The translations under genes and the position numbers were made by a program. DNA of 64,000 nt from Clostridiaceae bacterium (lineage in GTDB: Bacteria > Bacillota > Clostridia > Saccharofermentanales > Saccharofermentanaceae): assembly GCA_012523365.1 (NCBI GenBank), contig JAAYIQ010000088.1:1-64000 (forward strand). Reading direction: 5' to 3'. Within the stretch, counting starts at the first letter, position 1; the number at the start of each line of letters is the position of its first letter. Positions 60,284-64,000 of this stretch are shown piece after piece. The notes beneath the pieces were generated by a model, which worked only from the letters and a program-made list of their open reading frames with translations, did not search any database and had not been told where the DNA came from.

Positions 60284-61304
60284 TTCGAAATGGACGGTTT
60301 TTTCGATAAAGACGACCGGTGAGGCATCCGACGCGGTTTGCGATATGCTTCAGGAATTGGGCGCGAGCGGAGTTTCCGTATCGGATCCTTCGGACATGCG
60401 AGCGATCCTTGAGGATCCGAACTCATTGGCATTCGCTGATGATGATTTTATCGAATCACTCGGTTCCGAAGTTCTGATACAGGCCTATTTCCCGATCATC
60501 GGATCCATGTTGCAGGCCTCCGATCCGAGCGGAAGAACGAGCCCCGGGAGCCGGGAACGAGAGCTTTACGCCGATATTCCCCGGTCATTATTTCTGCAGG
60601 AAGATATTCACGAGACAATTAAGAGCCGCCTCTCAAATATCGCCGAGTTTCTCCCGATCGGGACAGGGGAAGTGACTGCTTCCACCCTCCGGGAGGAGGA
60701 GTGGGCGGATAATTGGAAGAAGGACTATAAGGCTTTTCGTGTATCGGATCGAGTCATAGTATGTCCGTCATGGGAAGAGTACGAGGCAGGCGAGGGGGAA
60801 ATTGTTATTCGTATGGATCCAGGATCTGCTTTCGGAACGGGTACACATGAGACGACCGCGATGTGTGCCGAAATAATCGATCGTATTGTGTCCGGGCGGG
60901 ATCGGGTTCTTGATTTGGGTTGTGGCTCAGGAATACTTTCCGTATTATCAAGCAAACTCGGTGCGGGATACGTCGAGGCAATCGACATCGATCGGAGCGC
61001 CGTGATCGTAGCATCCGGGAATGTACGCGCGAACAACGCCGATGTATATGTGCACGACGGGGTGCTTGACGATGCAGTCCGGAAAGATTATTCACTCATC
61101 GTCGCCAACATCATTGCCGACGTTCTCACGGATCTGTGTCCGAAGTTTACGAATTACCTTGCTCCGGGAGGCCTTCTTCTGATATCCGGAATCATTGATC
61201 ACAGAAGTGCTGACCTGTTGAATACATATAAAACTGACGGGTATGAATGCGTTGAAGCGAATAAAAAGGGAGATTGGTATTCATTTTTATTTCGGAGACC
61301 GTAG
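60273..61304 (+). CDS. prmA: Ribosomal protein L11 methyltransferase (TTG start)
   Basis: [47 protein letters not shown]. Confidence 0.94.
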   Translation: MVSDSKWTVFSIKTTGEASDAVCDMLQELGASGVSVSDPSDMRAILEDPNSLAFADDDFIESLGSEVLIQAYFPIIGSMLQASDPSGRTSPGSRERELYADIPRSLFLQEDIHETIKSRLSNIAEFLPIGTGEVTASTLREEEWADNWKKDYKAFRVSDRVIVCPSWEEYEAGEGEIVIRMDPGSAFGTGTHETTAMCAEIIDRIVSGRDRVLDLGCGSGILSVLSSKLGAGYVEAIDIDRSAVIVASGNVRANNADVYVHDGVLDDAVRKDYSLIVANIIADVLTDLCPKFTNYLAPGGLLLISGIIDHRSADLLNTYKTDGYECVEANKKGDWYSFLFRRP

Positions 61305-61331
61305 CATTTGTTCGTCAATCGATTTGCGATG

Positions 61332-62444
61332 TTATTCTTTTACATCGTGTTTAAGACCGAGCACTGCTTCCGTATAGACGCGGAGGGCGGTGGGAAAAGC
61401 AAGTTTGCGGGCGTCCACGGGTGTATGAAAACATCCGGTTTCCGCATCGGCGTCGGAAAGGGAGAAGCAAACGGGAGCGCCGGTCCGATTCTTTTCGAGA
61501 ACCACCCGATACCCTTGCATATCCCAGATCAAGTGGGAAAACCGGTGCTGCGCCTTCGGCAGAGCTTCCACGAGTGCCGTTGTTTTGTTTGACAAAGTTA
61601 TGCTCGAAAAAACCGCCCGCAACGCTTCTGCTTCCGAAAGGTGTCCCGGGAAGGAGAAAAATTCGTAAAGCCCCGCAAGAAGACCGGTCTCCGGTCTTTT
61701 TCGTATCAGAACCCGGCCGTCAAGGATCACAGCGCAGATCGTTAAAGAAACGGAGGGTACCGATGATGATTTCTTGGGACCCGGATAACGTTCCCAATTT
61801 CCGTCGCGAGCCGCAAGACAAAGAGATTGAAAGGGACAAGTTTCGCAGGAGGGAGATTTCGGAGTGCAAATCGTGGCTCCGACATCCATCATTGCCTCAT
61901 TAAAGTCTCCCGGTCGTTTATCGGATATCATTTCCCGGGCTAATGAGGTGATGTGCTTACGGGTGACTCCGGAATCGGCCGGACCGGAAAGCGCGTGAAG
62001 GCGGGAAATAACACGGATGAGGTTCCCGTCAACGGAAGGCTCCGGGTCACCGAAAGCCATGGAAAGAATCGCGGCCGCGATATAGGGACCGATGCCCGGA
62101 ATGCAGAGTATTTCGTTTTTTCGGCGGGGAAATACACCGCCGTGATTCTCGACGATATAGCGTGAGCCGGCGATCAGATTGCGCGCTCTGGAGTAATAAC
62201 CGAGGCCCTCCCAAGACTTGTATACACTGTCCGGATTTGCAACGGCCAATGTCGGAATATCGGGATAGGTTTGCACGAAACGGTTGAAGTAGGGAATGAC
62301 GGTGCTTACCCTCGTTTGCTGAAGCATAACCTCGGAAATCCATGATTTATAAGGATCGCGATCCGAACGCCACGGCAGGTCCCGACGGTTGGCGTCGTAC
62401 CACGAAAAGAGGGCGCTTACGTGCTCGGAATAGTCTTTATTCAT
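61332..62444 (-). CDS. mutY: A/G-specific adenine glycosylase
   Basis: LPWRSDRDPYKSWISEVMLQQTRVSTVIPYFNRF, IPGIGPYIAAAILSMAFG, VDGNLIRV, CPFQSLC. Confidence 0.94.
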   Translation of the reverse strand: MNKDYSEHVSALFSWYDANRRDLPWRSDRDPYKSWISEVMLQQTRVSTVIPYFNRFVQTYPDIPTLAVANPDSVYKSWEGLGYYSRARNLIAGSRYIVENHGGVFPRRKNEILCIPGIGPYIAAAILSMAFGDPEPSVDGNLIRVISRLHALSGPADSGVTRKHITSLAREMISDKRPGDFNEAMMDVGATICTPKSPSCETCPFQSLCLAARDGNWERYPGPKKSSSVPSVSLTICAVILDGRVLIRKRPETGLLAGLYEFFSFPGHLSEAEALRAVFSSITLSNKTTALVEALPKAQHRFSHLIWDMQGYRVVLEKNRTGAPVCFSLSDADAETGCFHTPVDARKLAFPTALRVYTEAVLGLKHDVKE

Positions 62445-62474
62445 CAGTTAACCTCGTTTTTGAGTATATCATAC

Positions 62475-62503
62475 TTGACAAGTTTTCCGGTGTGTTGCAT
62501 ACT
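62475..62503 (+). promoter_or_regulatory. Candidate promoter for the T-box leader/trpB
   Basis: TTGACA (62475-62480), 17-nt spacer, CATACT. Confidence 0.55.
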
Positions 62504-62530
62504 TCACCGTACAGATATATCAAACCTTTG

Positions 62531-62802
62531 ATCAGGGAGAGTATCTTTTCGTTAAGTCCGGAACAGAGAGCCGCGGGGGATGGAACCGGGGCACGGACGG
62601 AAGAGAGAATGGGCCTGAGAGGGCAGTCCGAAAGAGGAGTGCTTCGCACGAGTCGAGTAGTCGCTGACGGGGACTTCACCCGTTATCAGGGAAGCGCGTC
62701 GAATCGACGCGGATTAAGTGGGCCGTGCCTCATGATCACGGTCAATTTGGGTGGTACCGCAGGCGTTATGCTCTTGTCCCATATATGGGATGAGAGCTTT
62801 TT
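62531..62802 (+). ncRNA. T-box leader, predicted tRNA-Trp specific (UGG specifier at 62610-62612)
   Basis: AGAGAG motif 62565-62570, T-box AATTTGGGTGGTACCGC ending 62760, terminator at end; Stem I arms TCAGG/CCTGA, CTTTTC/GAAGAG, GTCCG/CGGAC frame a GAATGGG specifier loop. Confidence 0.9.
62770..62802 (+). terminator. T-box regulated terminator
   Basis: GCTCTTGTCCCAT-AT-ATGGGATGAGAGC followed by TTTTT. Confidence 0.85.
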
Positions 62803-62894
62803 GTTTGCCCCAAACAAGCGTTATTTGAGATTTGCCCGATGAGGGCATGCCGTTGCTTTTCGAAAAGCACAAGCGGCGAGGAAAGGAGTCAGCA

Positions 62895-64000
62895 ATGTCA
62901 CGTAAAGTACCGAAGAGAGTGTTTTTGACCGAAGATCAGATGCCGACCCAGTGGTATAACGTTCGTGCGGATATGAAGGAAATGCACGATCCGTACATCA
63001 ATCCGGGTACAATGAAGCCCGTTGAACCGCAGGATCTTCTTCCGATCTTCTGCACGGAACTCGCCAAGCAGGAGGGCGACAATACCACGCGCTACATCGA
63101 TATTCCCGGCCCGGTCCTTGATTTCTATAAGATCTACAGACCTTCCCCGATCGTTCGTGCGTATGAACTGGAGCAGGCACTGGGGACCCCGGCCCGCATT
63201 TACTATAAGTTTGAGGGTAACAATACGTCCGGAAGCCATAAGCTCAATACAGCGGCCGCTCAGACCTATTATGCCAAGGAGCAGAATCTCAAGGGGTTGA
63301 CCACTGAGACCGGAGCGGGCCAATGGGGAACGGCGATGGCGATGGCCACGTCATATTTCGGACTCGACCTGATCGTCTACATGGTCAAGTGCAGTTCCGA
63401 GCAGAAGCCTTACCGCAGAGCCGTCATTGAGACCTTTGGGGCTCAGTTGATCCCGTCGCCGTCCACGACGACCGAGGTCGGCCGCAAGATTTTGGCGGAG
63501 CACCCCAATACCGGCGGAAGCCTCGGATGCGCGATTTCCGAGGCGGTTGAGAAGGCCGTTACGACCGAAGGCTACCGTTATGTGCTCGGGTCCGTCCTGA
63601 ACCAGGTCCTTCTTCATCAGTCCATCATCGGTGAAGAGAGTAAGATCCAGATGGAGATGATCGATGAGTACCCGGACATCGTCATCGGCTGTGCCGGCGG
63701 CGGTTCGAACATGGGTGGCCTGATGGCTTCTTTCATGCGCGACAAGCTCGAAGGGAAGACTAATCCGCACTTCATTGCTGTGGAGCCGGCTTCCTGCCCG
63801 ACGATGACACGCGGTAAATATGCTTATGATTTCTGCGATACCGGCCACATCACGCCTTTGGCGAAGATGTACACGCTCGGAGCGGGTTATATTCCTTCTC
63901 CGGACCATGCGGGCGGACTTCGTTATCACGGCATGTCCCCGATCCTTTCAAAGCTCTACCATGACGGACTCTTGGACGAGGCCAGATCGGTCAAGCAGAC
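62895..64000 (+). CDS. trpB: Tryptophan synthase beta chain, TrpB2-like, 3'-truncated by window edge
   Basis: Manual translation from ATG 62895 is open to the end; YYKFEGNNTSGSHKLNTAAAQ, TETGAGQWGTAMAMA, GCAGGGSNMGG. Confidence 0.93.
   Translation, partial: MSRKVPKRVFLTEDQMPTQWYNVRADMKEMHDPYINPGTMKPVEPQDLLPIFCTELAKQEGDNTTRYIDIPGPVLDFYKIYRPSPIVRAYELEQALGTPARIYYKFEGNNTSGSHKLNTAAAQTYYAKEQNLKGLTTETGAGQWGTAMAMATSYFGLDLIVYMVKCSSEQKPYRRAVIETFGAQLIPSPSTTTEVGRKILAEHPNTGGSLGCAISEAVEKAVTTEGYRYVLGSVLNQVLLHQSIIGEESKIQMEMIDEYPDIVIGCAGGGSNMGGLMASFMRDKLEGKTNPHFIAVEPASCPTMTRGKYAYDFCDTGHITPLAKMYTLGAGYIPSPDHAGGLRYHGMSPILSKLYHDGLLDEARSVKQ

Noticed and set aside
62342-62842. 166-aa ORF across the mutY 5' end and T-box leader
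   Set aside because: Covers a structured T-box RNA and its terminator; no protein family resemblance.

Overview
The 64 kb window looks like a chromosomal housekeeping segment from an anaerobic Bacillota (Clostridia-like) genome. The content is mostly core operons on the + strand: tRNA clusters; rimP-nusA-ylxR/Q-infB-rbfA-nrnA-truB-ribF; a dcw cluster (mraZ-rsmH-ftsL-pbp-murE-murF-ftsW-murG-ftsQ-ftsZ) with no mraY or murD in place; nrdR plus a two-component system; nth-recG-rsmD-coaD; hemW; hrcA-grpE-clpP-dnaK-dnaJ-prmA; and a T-box-controlled trpB. A PerR-like/rubrerythrin/superoxide reductase group and ilvN-ilvC, mscL and mutY are also present. No rRNA, CRISPR array, transposase or phage genes were seen. 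The observations most worth following up are: (1) an AAA ATPase plus DUF4276/Toprim-like gene pair between coaD and hemW, with degenerate Walker B and signature regions; (2) a 1062-aa exported beta-propeller/CBM/GH51-like protein that appears to lack the catalytic motif; (3) clpP inside the hrcA-grpE-dnaK-dnaJ operon behind a CIRCE element; (4) a MerR-type spacer palindrome followed by a start-proximal hairpin ahead of a MerR-like gene; (5) MraZ-box repeats; (6) a Trp T-box whose UGG specifier can be placed by eye; (7) a terminator for a convergent HPr-like gene embedded in the rnr coding sequence. All calls were made by reading the sequence; no searches or computations were run.
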